Notes: generated by a model not told the origin, from the sequence alone. Positions 13,091 to 21,953 are shown, numbered from the stretch's first letter. The stretch: 44,574 nucleotides of DNA from Fimenecus sp051881355 (GCA_051881355.1 JBJEPS010000068.1:1-44574), one strand, 5' to 3'. A program made the numbers and translations.

Positions 13091-13903
13091 ATGTACCAAA
13101 GAAAACTCGATTTGCATGTGCATACCGACAATTCCCCCGACGGCAATCATTCGCCGATGTTTATTTGTGAACGCGCCGAATTTGACGGTATGCGTGCCAT
13201 TGCGTTGACCGACCACTGTGAGGTAGATGTCTACAAAGCCGAACGGTATGACAAACGCGTGCGACAGGCGTATTTTGAAGCCTCCAAAGCGCAGTCTGCG
13301 TTTCGCGGCAAGGTGCTTGTGCTGCGCGGGGTCGAGCTTGGGCAGCCGCATTATGACGTAAAAACCGCCGATGCAATTTTGTCGGCACGGGCATACGATG
13401 TTGTGATTGGCTCTGTGCATAACTTGCGCGGTCGCGAGGATTTCTATTTTACGGACAGCTTCACCCCACAGGAAGTGCACGCGCTGTTGACGGAATATTT
13501 TGACGAGCTGTTAAATTTGCTTGCGTGGGGCAATTTCGATGTTCTGGCACATCTTACATACCCGTTGCGGTATTTTTACGCAAAATCGGGGATATCCGTA
13601 AATTTAGACGAATACAAAACGCAAATCGACGAAATTCTAAAACGCATCGCCGAAACAGGCAAAGCGCTTGAAATCAACACCGCGGGGCTTCGCCAGCCGA
13701 TTGGCAAGCTCTCGCCTGAATTGGAAACCGTTAAACGGTTTCGCGAGCTCGGCGGTGAATTTGTCACCTACGGCTCTGACGCGCATTATGCCGAAGATGT
13801 CGGCAAGGGTATGCAAGAAGCGTATGATGCGATGCTTGCGGCGGGCTTTACGGAGCTGACCATGTTTCAGCAGAGAACACCTTTGAAGTTGAAAATTGAG
13901 TAA
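13091..13903 (+). CDS. PHP-domain phosphatase, histidinol-phosphatase (HisJ-like)
   Basis: A 270-residue PHP-fold metallo-phosphoesterase. The metal-binding motifs are present: HVHTDNSPDG at the N-terminus, TDHCEVD, RGVELGQ, GSVHN, VLAHLTYP and the C-terminal GSDAHYAED. This is the pattern and length of HisJ-type histidinol-phosphatases, which make histidinol in histidine synthesis, though other PHP phosphatases look similar and no his genes are near. The ATG at 13091 is chosen over the upstream TTG because GAGGCG precedes it. The mobile island ends in its promoter. Confidence 0.85.
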   Translation: MYQRKLDLHVHTDNSPDGNHSPMFICERAEFDGMRAIALTDHCEVDVYKAERYDKRVRQAYFEASKAQSAFRGKVLVLRGVELGQPHYDVKTADAILSARAYDVVIGSVHNLRGREDFYFTDSFTPQEVHALLTEYFDELLNLLAWGNFDVLAHLTYPLRYFYAKSGISVNLDEYKTQIDEILKRIAETGKALEINTAGLRQPIGKLSPELETVKRFRELGGEFVTYGSDAHYAEDVGKGMQEAYDAMLAAGFTELTMFQQRTPLKLKIE

Positions 13904-13942
13904 GCGTTAAGGACTTGTCCACAGGAACAGAAAGGAAACCGA

Positions 13943-14815
13943 ATGAAAGTAAAAGCAGCGGCGAAAATCAATTTGATGCTTGATGTGCTCGGCGTATTAC
14001 CGGACGGCTATCACAGCCTGTTTATGGTGATGCAGTCAGTGAGCTGTTATGACTTTGTGGAAGTGCAAAAAACCGATACGGGCAAAATCGAAATTCTGAC
14101 AGACGACGAGCGCGTCCCGAAAGATAAAAAAAATATTGCTTATAAAGCGGCAGACGCGTTTTTTGCGGCGACCGAAATGGAAAATACGGGGATTTCCGTT
14201 GCGATTGAAAAGCATATTCCGATGGCGGCGGGGCTCGCAGGCGGCAGTGCGGACGCGGCAGGCGTGCTGTATTGCCTGAATACGCTGTTTAGCGCGAATT
14301 TGCCCATGCAGGATTTACAACGCATAGGGGAGTGTGTCGGCGCCGATGTGCCGTTTGCGCTGTCGGGCGGCACATCGCTTTGTATGGACAAAGGCGGGGT
14401 AATTGCACCGCTTCTGCCGCTCAAAGGGAAATTTGTTGTGCTTTGCAAACCGCCAATAGATGTTTCCACCGTTTCTGCATATCGCCTGTTGGACGAAGCA
14501 AAGCGGCTACGCCATGCGGATAAAAACGCGATGCTGTATGCCGCGCACACGGGGGATTATAAGCTCTTGTGCGAAAAAGCGGACAATGTGTTTGAACAGG
14601 TGATTGAAGTGCCGGCACGCCCTGTTATTAAGGGCGTTATGCGCAGCCACGGCGCGGATTTGACCTTGATGAGCGGCAGCGGTCCTACGGTGTATGGGTT
14701 GTTTTCTGACCGCAAAAGCGCGGAATGCTGTGCTGCTGAACTGCAAAAACAATTCCCTGAAACCGTGCTGTGTGAAACGGTAGGGCGCGGGGTGGAAGCG
14801 GTATCCGTATGCTGA
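13943..14815 (+). CDS. ispE: 4-diphosphocytidyl-2-C-methyl-D-erythritol kinase
   Basis: A 290-residue GHMP kinase of the non-mevalonate isoprenoid pathway: it phosphorylates CDP-methylerythritol at the 2-hydroxyl. Visible motifs are KAAAKINLMLDVLGVLPDGYH at the N-terminus (without its last residues this is the IspE signature), the ATP loop PMAAGLAGGSADAAG (about 93-107) and GSGPTVYGLF near the C-terminus. The site ACAGAAAGGAAACCGA precedes ATG 13943. The next small gene overlaps its end by a few bases, so they are co-translated. Confidence 0.95.
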   Translation: MKVKAAAKINLMLDVLGVLPDGYHSLFMVMQSVSCYDFVEVQKTDTGKIEILTDDERVPKDKKNIAYKAADAFFAATEMENTGISVAIEKHIPMAAGLAGGSADAAGVLYCLNTLFSANLPMQDLQRIGECVGADVPFALSGGTSLCMDKGGVIAPLLPLKGKFVVLCKPPIDVSTVSAYRLLDEAKRLRHADKNAMLYAAHTGDYKLLCEKADNVFEQVIEVPARPVIKGVMRSHGADLTLMSGSGPTVYGLFSDRKSAECCAAELQKQFPETVLCETVGRGVEAVSVC

Positions 14816-14946
14816 AGAATCGGATAGCGGCAGCGCTTTTGGCATTTGCCTTGGTGGTTTTGGCAATTTTTCTGCTTGTGTCGGTGTTTCAAGACAACCG
14901 TGTCACGATGCACACACCTTCCGAATACACAACGCAGATTCGATAA
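14809..14946 (+). CDS. 45-residue single-pass membrane protein
   Basis: Starts MLKNRIAAALLAFALVVLAI: one N-terminal transmembrane helix or signal anchor followed by a short polar tail. The ATG overlaps the last codons of ispE and the stop lies 21 bp before the patatin gene, so it looks like part of the same operon. No family recognised; whether it is translated is not certain. Confidence 0.5.
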   Translation: MLKNRIAAALLAFALVVLAIFLLVSVFQDNRVTMHTPSEYTTQIR

Positions 14947-14967
14947 CGATAGAAACGAGGTGTTTTT

Positions 14968-16095
14968 ATGCGACCTTACGGGTTGATTTTGGCAGGCGGC
15001 GGCGCAAAAGGCGCGTATCAGATCGGCGCTTGGCGCGCCATGCGGGAGCTGGGCGTGCAGATTGAGGCGATTGCCGGCGTTTCCATCGGTGCAATCAACG
15101 GTGCGCTCATTGCGCAGGGCGATTTTGACAGTACCTTAGAGCTTTGGAACAATGTGGAAGTCAAGGACGGCATTCATATTGACACGCAGTTGAAAGCGCC
15201 GGAAAATCTGTTCAGCTTTTCCAATCTGCCGCAGATTTTTCACGAGGTCATCAAAAACGGCGGCGTGGATGTCACGCCTGCCCGCGATTTAATCGCACGC
15301 TATGTGCACGAGGACGCAGTGCGAGCGTCCGGCATTCCGCTGGGGCTTGTGACATTTCAGCTTTCGTCTATGAAGCCTGTGGAGCTTTTCTTAGACGAAA
15401 TTGAGGAAGGGCGTTTGATTGATTATTTGATGCTCTCGGCGCGGTTTCCGGGATTGCAGAACGAAAGTCCGGACGGCGCGAAGTATTTAGACGGCGGTGT
15501 GTATGACAACGCACCCGTCGGGATGCTTCGCAAACGCGGGATTAACCGTTTTATCGTGGTGGATATTTCCAGTATGAAGGGCATCGGACATAAAACCGAC
15601 CTTTCGTGTGCCGATATTATTTACATTCGCCCGAATGACCCGAAGGAGCTTGGTGAATCCTTTGAATTTGACCGTGCGAAGACGGAAATGCGCATGCAAA
15701 TGGGTTATTTTGATACAAAAAAGGCGTTCGGTGTTTTGAGCGGACAGAAATACTATTTCAAACCTGCCGAATATAAAAAAATGCAGATGCTTTACGGCTA
15801 TAAGGCTTGTACCGAATTAGAGGACTTGGCGCTCGAGCGCGGTGTGGAGCGGTTAACGGTGTATACACAGAACCGTTTTATGCGTTCGCTTCTTGCCGCC
15901 GAACAAGAGCCGGAAAAGGCAGAAGAGACAGAGTGGGAAAATTTGGCGGATTCCCTTTTGCAGAAGGCACAACCGCTTTTCGAAAAGGCACCGGAGGAGA
16001 TTGTCCGCAAAATCCGCCGCCCACGCAAAAAAACGGCGAAATATCCTGCGGCATTGGAGGCGCTGGAAGCCTTTCGACAGCCGAAAACAGAATAA
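14968..16095 (+). CDS. Patatin-like phospholipase
   Basis: A 375-residue patatin/RssA-type lipid acyl hydrolase. The oxyanion loop GGGAKGAYQIG (about 10-20), the nucleophile elbow GVSIG (about 38-42) and the catalytic Asp in LDGGVYDN (about 173-180) give the Ser-Asp dyad. The C-terminal third is charged and helical without known domains (Glu/Lys-rich, ending PRKKTAKYP...). The site ACGAGGTGTTTTT precedes the ATG. It is probably cytoplasmic. Substrate cannot be told. Confidence 0.9.
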   Translation: MRPYGLILAGGGAKGAYQIGAWRAMRELGVQIEAIAGVSIGAINGALIAQGDFDSTLELWNNVEVKDGIHIDTQLKAPENLFSFSNLPQIFHEVIKNGGVDVTPARDLIARYVHEDAVRASGIPLGLVTFQLSSMKPVELFLDEIEEGRLIDYLMLSARFPGLQNESPDGAKYLDGGVYDNAPVGMLRKRGINRFIVVDISSMKGIGHKTDLSCADIIYIRPNDPKELGESFEFDRAKTEMRMQMGYFDTKKAFGVLSGQKYYFKPAEYKKMQMLYGYKACTELEDLALERGVERLTVYTQNRFMRSLLAAEQEPEKAEETEWENLADSLLQKAQPLFEKAPEEIVRKIRRPRKKTAKYPAALEALEAFRQPKTE

Positions 16096-16098
16096 TAC

Positions 16099-16626
16099 TT
16101 ATATTCTTTCGCAAAACAGGGCTAAATACTGTTCGCCGGAAAAAACCGAATAACGGTGTTTTTCTGTTTCGCCGACAAACCCGTATTCCGTAAACGCGAG
16201 GGTTTCGGGTAGAATCCCCGCCGTGCGGATAGATTCTTCTGCTTTATCGGCTGTCTCGACAGTCAGCACGGCACACAGCACTGTGTATGTTTCATACAGC
16301 GCGCGGAAGGCTTCTTCAGGGTATGTTTCACTTTCGGGAATACAGGTGAGCTGTACGGCGGTGACAGTACCGCTTTCGTCTGTTGTAAGGCTTAAAAGTG
16401 CGGTGAGGTCCGTTGCAATCGGCAAATGGCAGTTATATTCCCGTACCGTATCCGCCCGTTCGCAAAAAAAGTTTTCGGGGGCAAGAACCTCTGTGCTTTG
16501 TGCCGTGTTAAACCGTTTGCAGAATTCCGGTATATCCATATTCCGCTGTTTTGTGCAGCCGGAAAGGCAAAAAATCAGCAACAAAAGCACTGTTGCCGTG
16601 CGTAAAAGTTGTTTTTGCAGTCTCAT
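16099..16626 (-). CDS. Lipoprotein, unknown function
   Basis: A 175-residue protein with a type II signal peptide: basic start, hydrophobic core and lipobox LSGC (Cys about residue 24). The mature part has no repeat or motif I recognise. It is convergent with the patatin gene (3 bp apart) and divergent from the efflux adaptor. A site AAAAGGTGAACGAACAAA precedes ATG 16626. Confidence 0.75.
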   Translation of the reverse strand: MRLQKQLLRTATVLLLLIFCLSGCTKQRNMDIPEFCKRFNTAQSTEVLAPENFFCERADTVREYNCHLPIATDLTALLSLTTDESGTVTAVQLTCIPESETYPEEAFRALYETYTVLCAVLTVETADKAEESIRTAGILPETLAFTEYGFVGETEKHRYSVFSGEQYLALFCERI

Positions 16627-16750
16627 TTTGTTCGTTCACCTTTTGTTCATATTTTCTTTACAAAAATATATGGCAAAATACGGCGAAATATTATAAAATT
16701 ATCCGTAATCATTTTGAAATTCCTCAACAAATTTGGAAAGCGGTGATGAT

Positions 16751-18322
16751 TTGTTTAAGAAAACAAAGAATTGGAGCAAAAAGAAAAAAACAACGGTGGC
16801 GATATTGGTGATCGTGGTTGCCGCTTTGGTAATTTCGATTCTCTATGCTAATTTTAAGCCGGACGAACTACCGACTTATACGCTTGCCGAGGTGCAAAAG
16901 GGCGATATTCAGTCCACCTTTGACACACAGGGCGTTGTGGAGTCCGGCAGTACCGAAACCTATTCCGCCGCAAGCGGGGTGAAAGTGATTTCGGTGAATG
17001 TTGCCGTCGGGGACCGCGTATCCGAGGGGCAGCAGCTTGCCACCTTTGATGTCAGCTCTTTAAACGGTACGCTTTCCGATTATCAGACGGCTTACAGCAA
17101 AGCTAAAGCCTCTTACGAGAAATCCGCCGCGAGTGTTTCCGACGCGAAGCAGAAGCTTGCGGATGTGAATGCGCAAATTTCCACACTGGAACGTGAAATT
17201 GCACAGTTGGAAACTGAGATTGCCGCAGCGGAAAATACGCAGACGAATTTGCCGGCAGCGCCGAGTTATTCTGAAGAAGAGCTGCAGGCGCTGGCGCAAC
17301 AGCTGCAAGCCGGCGGCATGACGCAGGCGCAAATCGATGAAATTGTTTCTGCTTTGAAAGCGCAGGCAGGGCAAATAGATGTTGAAACGGCAATTGCCAA
17401 TTCCACCGCTGCCAAAAAAGCGGAACTGACGCAGAAACAGGCACAGCTTTCGTCTTTGGAAACGCAAAAGAGCGTTTATGAGGCGCAAACGGACGAAACC
17501 GTAGCAGACCTTTATAAATCCGTTATGGAACAAAAGAAAAAGGAATATGAAAGCTACAAGGCGCTTGTGGATTCCCTTGCCAACGGCTGGACGGCGTCTG
17601 CAGACGGGATTGTGACCGAGGTGAACATAACAGCGGGGCAGGCATTCACACCGAGCAACGAGCAAAGCAGCGGAATGGATTTATCGGCGTTAATGAATAT
17701 GGCTTCGGGGAACAGCGATGTTGCCGCCACACTGACCGATATTTTCTCGACCACGAACAATTCGAATACCGCCGTCGGAACGGGTATGGTTGTGGAGCAT
17801 TACGGCGATTTTTATGCCAGCTTTACCGTCGGTAAATATGATTTGCAGGATTTGCACGTCGGGCAAAAGGCAAAAATCACTTCACTGGATAAAGAATACG
17901 AGGGCGAGGTTATCTATGTCAGCGCAGTAGCGACTGCCGGCAGCGGTTTGGATATCAGTTCCATTACCTCGTCTCTGACAGGCAGTTCCTCCTCTTCCTC
18001 TTCCAACAGCGCACCGATTAAGGTCAAAATCAACAATCCGGACGAAAAAGTGGTTATCGGCTTTGATGTAGACATCAGCATTGATACTGACAAACTGGAA
18101 AATGTCATTACCATTCCCGTTGAGGCGGTTTCCACCAATGACGGGGAAAACTGTGTGTTTGTGTATAACGAGAAAGAGAAAACCGTTTCCAAACGTGTGG
18201 TGACCTTAGGCATCGGCTCCGATACGGCATATGAGGTGCTTGAGGGCTTGCAGGTCGGCGAGCAGGTGGTTTTGAATCCCAAAACCGCGCTGACGGACGG
18301 CGACAAAATTCAAGTAAAATAA
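16751..18322 (+). CDS. Membrane-fusion/adaptor protein of an ABC exporter (MacA/HlyD-like)
   Basis: A 523-residue adaptor. After a Lys-rich start, one transmembrane helix (about 14-35) anchors it; a first biotinyl-lipoyl half-motif (SGVKVISVNVAVGDRVSEGQ, about 78-97), a long coiled coil (about 105-270) and the second lipoyl half (ADGIVTEVNITAGQ) follow, then beta-barrel and membrane-proximal domains interrupted by a Ser-rich loop. I start at TTG 16751 with GCGGTGATGAT just before it; TTG 16733 is an alternative. The permease gene follows by 12 bp. Confidence 0.88.
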   Translation: MFKKTKNWSKKKKTTVAILVIVVAALVISILYANFKPDELPTYTLAEVQKGDIQSTFDTQGVVESGSTETYSAASGVKVISVNVAVGDRVSEGQQLATFDVSSLNGTLSDYQTAYSKAKASYEKSAASVSDAKQKLADVNAQISTLEREIAQLETEIAAAENTQTNLPAAPSYSEEELQALAQQLQAGGMTQAQIDEIVSALKAQAGQIDVETAIANSTAAKKAELTQKQAQLSSLETQKSVYEAQTDETVADLYKSVMEQKKKEYESYKALVDSLANGWTASADGIVTEVNITAGQAFTPSNEQSSGMDLSALMNMASGNSDVAATLTDIFSTTNNSNTAVGTGMVVEHYGDFYASFTVGKYDLQDLHVGQKAKITSLDKEYEGEVIYVSAVATAGSGLDISSITSSLTGSSSSSSSNSAPIKVKINNPDEKVVIGFDVDISIDTDKLENVITIPVEAVSTNDGENCVFVYNEKEKTVSKRVVTLGIGSDTAYEVLEGLQVGEQVVLNPKTALTDGDKIQVK

Positions 18323-18334
18323 GGCGGTGGCGTA

Positions 18335-19576
18335 TTGGATATTCGAGAAAATATACGCATAGCCATTTTCAGTATTCGTACCAACCTAATGCGTTCGCTT
18401 TTAACGATGCTCGGTATTATTATCGGTGTCGGGTCGGTAATTGCGATTATTACCGTCGGCAACGGCAGCCGTGATTACATTGTCGGTATGATTCGAGATA
18501 TGGGCAACAGCGCGATTAACATCATGGTCGATGCGCAGACTGCACAGCCGTCCGATTATATTACGATGGACGATGTCGAGGCGATTAAGGCGCTGGATAC
18601 CGTGGACTATGTATCCCCCTATGTCATGACCATGGGCTCGATGACGGCAAATGAAAAAAACGCCATCGGTATCTTAATCGGCGGCAATACGGATTTGCGG
18701 TATGTTACCAGCGGCGACTGCATTTACGGCAGATACTTTACCGAAGCGGAGTATGCGGCGGGCAGGTCTGTCGGCGTGATTGACGCCACCAGTGCGCGCC
18801 AGTTGTTCGGCACTGCCGATGTGGTCGGCAAGTATGTCAATTTTACATTTAATGATGTGGTTACACGCATTAAAATCGTCGGCGTCACGGATATGGCAAG
18901 CTCGTTCGGCATGGATTCGGAAGAGCTTTTGGATTCCATGCAGGCGATGGGCGGGGCACAGATGTCCAGCGGTATGCTGATGGTGCCCAGTACCCTTTCT
19001 TCGCAAATTACCGGTTCGTCGGATTGCTTTGACACCATTTACATTATGGCGAATGACGAAGACGATTTGGAAGGTGCAGGGAATGCCGCACTCAACCGTT
19101 TACGCGCGCGGCACAACAACGGAGACCGAGACTGCTATATTGTTACCAATATGGCAACCTATATCGACCTTTTGGATACCGTTATCAATATCTTTACGAT
19201 TTTCATTGCGGCAGTCAGCGCGATTTCCTTGGTGGTCGGCGGCATCGGCGTTATGAATATTATGCTGGTTTCCATTACCGAACGCACGCGCGAAATCGGT
19301 ATCCGCAAGGCGCTCGGTGCCAAAACCTCTACGATTTTGTTCCAGTTCTTAACGGAGTCGATTATTCTTTGTTTGATCGGCGGTCTGATTGGTCTTCTGC
19401 TCGGCGTGTTCGGTGCGGCGGTTGTATCGCACCTGATGAGTATTCCGCTGGAGGTCAAGCCCTCTACCGTGGCAATCGCGATTGGGTTCTCGACGGCAAT
19501 CGGCGTGATTTTCGGCGTGTACCCTGCGCGCAGAGCGGCAAAAATGCCCCCGATTGAAGCCTTGCGCAGAGATTAA
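18335..19576 (+). CDS. MacB-type ABC transporter permease
   Basis: A 413-residue FtsX/MacB-family permease: N-terminal helix (about 19-42, LLTMLGIIIGVGSVIAI), a large extracytoplasmic domain (MacB_PCD, about 45-270), and three C-terminal helices in an FtsX domain with the ERTREIGIRKALGA coupling motif (about 312-325). The start is TTG 18335 after AAGGCGGTGGCGTA. It forms an operon with the adaptor; no ATP-binding subunit is in the window, so the motor must be encoded elsewhere. Confidence 0.92.
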   Translation: MDIRENIRIAIFSIRTNLMRSLLTMLGIIIGVGSVIAIITVGNGSRDYIVGMIRDMGNSAINIMVDAQTAQPSDYITMDDVEAIKALDTVDYVSPYVMTMGSMTANEKNAIGILIGGNTDLRYVTSGDCIYGRYFTEAEYAAGRSVGVIDATSARQLFGTADVVGKYVNFTFNDVVTRIKIVGVTDMASSFGMDSEELLDSMQAMGGAQMSSGMLMVPSTLSSQITGSSDCFDTIYIMANDEDDLEGAGNAALNRLRARHNNGDRDCYIVTNMATYIDLLDTVINIFTIFIAAVSAISLVVGGIGVMNIMLVSITERTREIGIRKALGAKTSTILFQFLTESIILCLIGGLIGLLLGVFGAAVVSHLMSIPLEVKPSTVAIAIGFSTAIGVIFGVYPARRAAKMPPIEALRRD

Positions 19577-19589
19577 AACAGAAATAGGC

Positions 19590-19627
19590 AAAACAGCCTC
19601 AATACCATGCGGTATGGGGCTGTTTTT
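19590..19627. terminator. Terminator between the permease and the superoxide dismutase
   Basis: AAAACAGCC...ATACC/GGTAT...GGCTGTTTTT hairpin with A and T tracts on both sides, placed between convergent genes, so it can serve both strands. Confidence 0.8.
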
Positions 19628-19676
19628 GATTTGTATATCGGTATTTCGCCGATATGTGCAATGTAGTGTTTATCCT

Positions 19677-20195
19677 TTATCTGCCGCGTATGGCTTTCAC
19701 AATCGTTCCGCAGGCAATGCGTTCACCGGCGTTACCCGCCGGTTGCGTTTTAAAATCATCGGGATTTCGATGGATAATCACGCTTCTGCCGATAATTTCC
19801 GCAAGACCGAAGCGGTCTGTCAGGATACAGTTCCACGCCTTACCGTGCTCGGTAGCGAACAACGGCGGCAAATCTCCCGCATGCGCAGGGTGTGGGCAAA
19901 CTTCGGGATTATAGTGTCCACCCGCACTGAGGAACGCGTCTGTAGCGCCGTCTTTGCATGTGCCGTTTTCGTGAATATGCATAGCAAAAATGCCGTAGCT
20001 GCATTTTTCGGGGCTGATGGGCAGTCCGCGTACATTGGAGACAACCAAAACCCCGCGTTCTCCCGCGGGGTAAAACAAAATCCGTCCCGCAACGTCCGGG
20101 TAGACTTCGCTGCCGCGCACATAGGCGGCGGCGTAAGGCTTGTGCGACGATGCAATGTGTACCAAGTCCGCGTTTTCGCGTTGAAATGTATACAA
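19677..20195 (-). CDS. Cu/Zn superoxide dismutase family protein
   Basis: A 172-residue SOD_Cu domain, dismutating superoxide. Metal ligands and signatures are visible: AMHIHENGTC (copper His pair), GGHYNPEVCPHPAHAGDLPP (zinc site) and GRSVIIHRNPDDF...GNAGERIACGTI. There is no export signal, unusual for bacterial SodC, so it may be cytoplasmic. I start at TTG 20195, six bases after GGAGGTGA; the longer frame to 20225 includes the hairpin. Its ribosome site lies inside the 3' arm of that hairpin (20196-20241). A ferritin-like gene is just upstream on the same strand. Confidence 0.88.
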   Translation of the reverse strand: MYTFQRENADLVHIASSHKPYAAAYVRGSEVYPDVAGRILFYPAGERGVLVVSNVRGLPISPEKCSYGIFAMHIHENGTCKDGATDAFLSAGGHYNPEVCPHPAHAGDLPPLFATEHGKAWNCILTDRFGLAEIIGRSVIIHRNPDDFKTQPAGNAGERIACGTIVKAIRGR

Positions 20196-20241
20196 AAAAA
20201 TCACCTCCGTTTTCAATATATGCAAAACGAAGGTGATTTTT
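20196..20241 (-). promoter_or_regulatory. Hairpin that is both terminator-shaped and covers the SOD ribosome site
   Basis: Arms 20196-20213 and 20224-20241 pair over 18 nt with one mismatch around a 10-nt loop. On the minus strand the 3' arm contains GGAGGTGA, the SOD ribosome site, and ends in a T-run. It can end the ferritin-like transcript or hide the SOD start. Confidence 0.7.
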
Positions 20242-20260
20242 GTTTGTGATACGGAATTCC

Positions 20261-20503
20261 TTACAACGGTGTGCGGTCGCTGTGCTCATGCTGATATGCA
20301 TGCAGTAAATCTTTCAAATGCGCGGCATGCTCTGCCTCTTCAACAGCATATTTAGAAAAAATTTCACGGTATTTCGGTTCTTCGCTGTATTCATCGGCAT
20401 AGCCTTCAAAATCGCGCGCCATCTCCATGGAATTTTCCCATGCACGCAAAAGTCGATCTCGCACCGTCGTCGGAATTCGGTGCCGATTTTGTTCGTTTTC
20501 CAT
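20261..20503 (-). CDS. Small ferritin-like/rubrerythrin-type protein
   Basis: An 80-residue, mostly helical protein with an E-x-x-H pair (VEEAEHAAHLKDLL, about 54-67) and an upstream acidic helix (YADEYSEEP), like one half of a ferritin-like di-iron four-helix bundle; two chains would be needed for a full site. AAGAAAGGAGTGGTTCA precedes ATG 20503. It lies 65 bp upstream of the superoxide dismutase, consistent with a shared oxidative-stress role, which is inferred. Confidence 0.65.
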   Translation of the reverse strand: MENEQNRHRIPTTVRDRLLRAWENSMEMARDFEGYADEYSEEPKYREIFSKYAVEEAEHAAHLKDLLHAYQHEHSDRTPL

Positions 20504-20587
20504 TGAACCACTCCTTCTTTCTTCAGTATTTGCGATTTTTTCGCTTTCACTCCAAAAAAAGGCAGGAAAATATCAAAAGACAAAATA

Positions 20588-20616
20588 TTGCATATATTTT
20601 GCTTTTATGGTACAAT
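20588..20616 (+). promoter_or_regulatory. Promoter of the glycan-assembly operon
   Basis: TTGCAT (20588-20593), 17 bp, TACAAT (20611-20616). The seven genes that follow to 28108 are all on the plus strand with short gaps or overlaps. Confidence 0.65.
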
Positions 20617-20646
20617 TACTTAATAAATTTGTATGAAACAGAAAGG

Positions 20647-20670
20647 TACGCGGTGTTTTTTTACCGCGTA
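20647..20670 (+). promoter_or_regulatory. Stem-loop in the leader of the glycan operon
   Basis: TACGCGGT (20647-20654) pairs with ACCGCGTA (20663-20670) around a T-rich loop, 11 bp before the flippase ATG, where no clear ribosome site is seen. It may influence translation or attenuate. Confidence 0.45.
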
Positions 20671-20681
20671 GTTTTGCAACG

Positions 20682-21953
20682 ATGCTCAAAAAATGGATGC
20701 AAAAAACGCCCTCCGGCAAATCCGTTGCGTTTTGGAATATGATGGGCAGTTTAGTCAATGCTGCCACTTCGGTTGTCCTGCTGATGATGGTCACACGTAC
20801 CCTCGGCGACGAACGTGCGGGGATTTTTTCCCTTGGCTTTTCGGTAAGCTTGATGATGTATACAGTGGGCGCATTTGAGGTGCGCCCGTTCCAGTCTACG
20901 GATATATATAAGCAGTTTACTTTCCCACAATATTTTTCCTTACGCCTGCTGACCTGCCTTTTGATGCTGGCAAGCTCTGTCGGCTATGTGTTGTTCAACG
21001 GATTTGCAGCAGAAAAAGCGTGGGTTGTTTTGCTGTTGTGCGTTTTAAAATGTGTGGAAGCGGTTTGTGACGTGTTCAACGGACAAGCCCAGCAAAATGA
21101 CCGTTTGGATGTGGCAGGCTTTTCCCTGTCTGTCCGCGTTTGTGTGTATTGCGTCGGCTTTCTGCTCTCTTTGCTGCTGACGCGGAACCTGCTGTTTTCC
21201 TGCGGTGTCATGGTGGTCCTTGCACTGCTTTGGCTCTTGGTTTTTGATGTGCAAACCGGAAAATACTTTGGAAAATGCAGCTTGGATTTTCAAAAGTCTG
21301 CTGTCATCGGACTTTTTAAAGCGTGCTTCCCGCTGTTTTTGGCGTCGTTTTTGATGATGTATATCAACAATGCGCCGAAATTTGCAGTAGATGCATATCT
21401 TTCCGATGAATACCAAACCTATTATGGGATTTTGTTTATGCCGGCGTCGGTTATCAATCTGTTTAGTTTGTTCGCCTTCCGTCCGTTGTTAACAAAGCTT
21501 ACGGCAATGTGGAATGAAAATCAGCGGAAATCTTTTTTGCGTACGGTGGGCAAACTGGTTTTGTGGATTGTATTTGTCACTGTAGCGGCGCTGACAGCAG
21601 GCTGGCTGTTGGGTATCCCTGTGTTATCTCTTTTGTACGGTACGGATTTGTCGGCGTATAAGCCGGAATTGATGGTTGTGCTGGTCGGCGGCGGCTTTAA
21701 TGCGCTTTGTGTACTGCTTTACTATATGATTACCGTGATGCGCCGACAAAAATATGTTTTAATCGGGTACGGCGTTGCGGCGCTGACCGCGTATTTTGCG
21801 GGGGATCGTTTGGTGCAAGCGTTTGGACTGATGGGTGCTTCCTATACATATCTCCTCTCGGTGGCTGTGTTATGCGTCCTGTTTGTTTGCGTTTTTGTAG
21901 GTGTTCTGGTTTCAAAACAGAAAGAAAAGGAGCGTGCAGACGAAAATGGGTAA
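20682..21953 (+). CDS. Wzx-type polysaccharide flippase (MOP family)
   Basis: A 423-residue membrane protein with about 12 hydrophobic segments and the MATE/Wzx-like start SLVNAATSVVLLMMVTRTLG. It would move lipid-linked oligosaccharides to the outer face of the membrane. It is the first gene of an operon with two glycosyltransferases, whose first gene overlaps its end. The start at ATG 20682 lacks a good ribosome site. The sugar carried is unknown. Confidence 0.85.
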   Translation: MLKKWMQKTPSGKSVAFWNMMGSLVNAATSVVLLMMVTRTLGDERAGIFSLGFSVSLMMYTVGAFEVRPFQSTDIYKQFTFPQYFSLRLLTCLLMLASSVGYVLFNGFAAEKAWVVLLLCVLKCVEAVCDVFNGQAQQNDRLDVAGFSLSVRVCVYCVGFLLSLLLTRNLLFSCGVMVVLALLWLLVFDVQTGKYFGKCSLDFQKSAVIGLFKACFPLFLASFLMMYINNAPKFAVDAYLSDEYQTYYGILFMPASVINLFSLFAFRPLLTKLTAMWNENQRKSFLRTVGKLVLWIVFVTVAALTAGWLLGIPVLSLLYGTDLSAYKPELMVVLVGGGFNALCVLLYYMITVMRRQKYVLIGYGVAALTAYFAGDRLVQAFGLMGASYTYLLSVAVLCVLFVCVFVGVLVSKQKEKERADENG

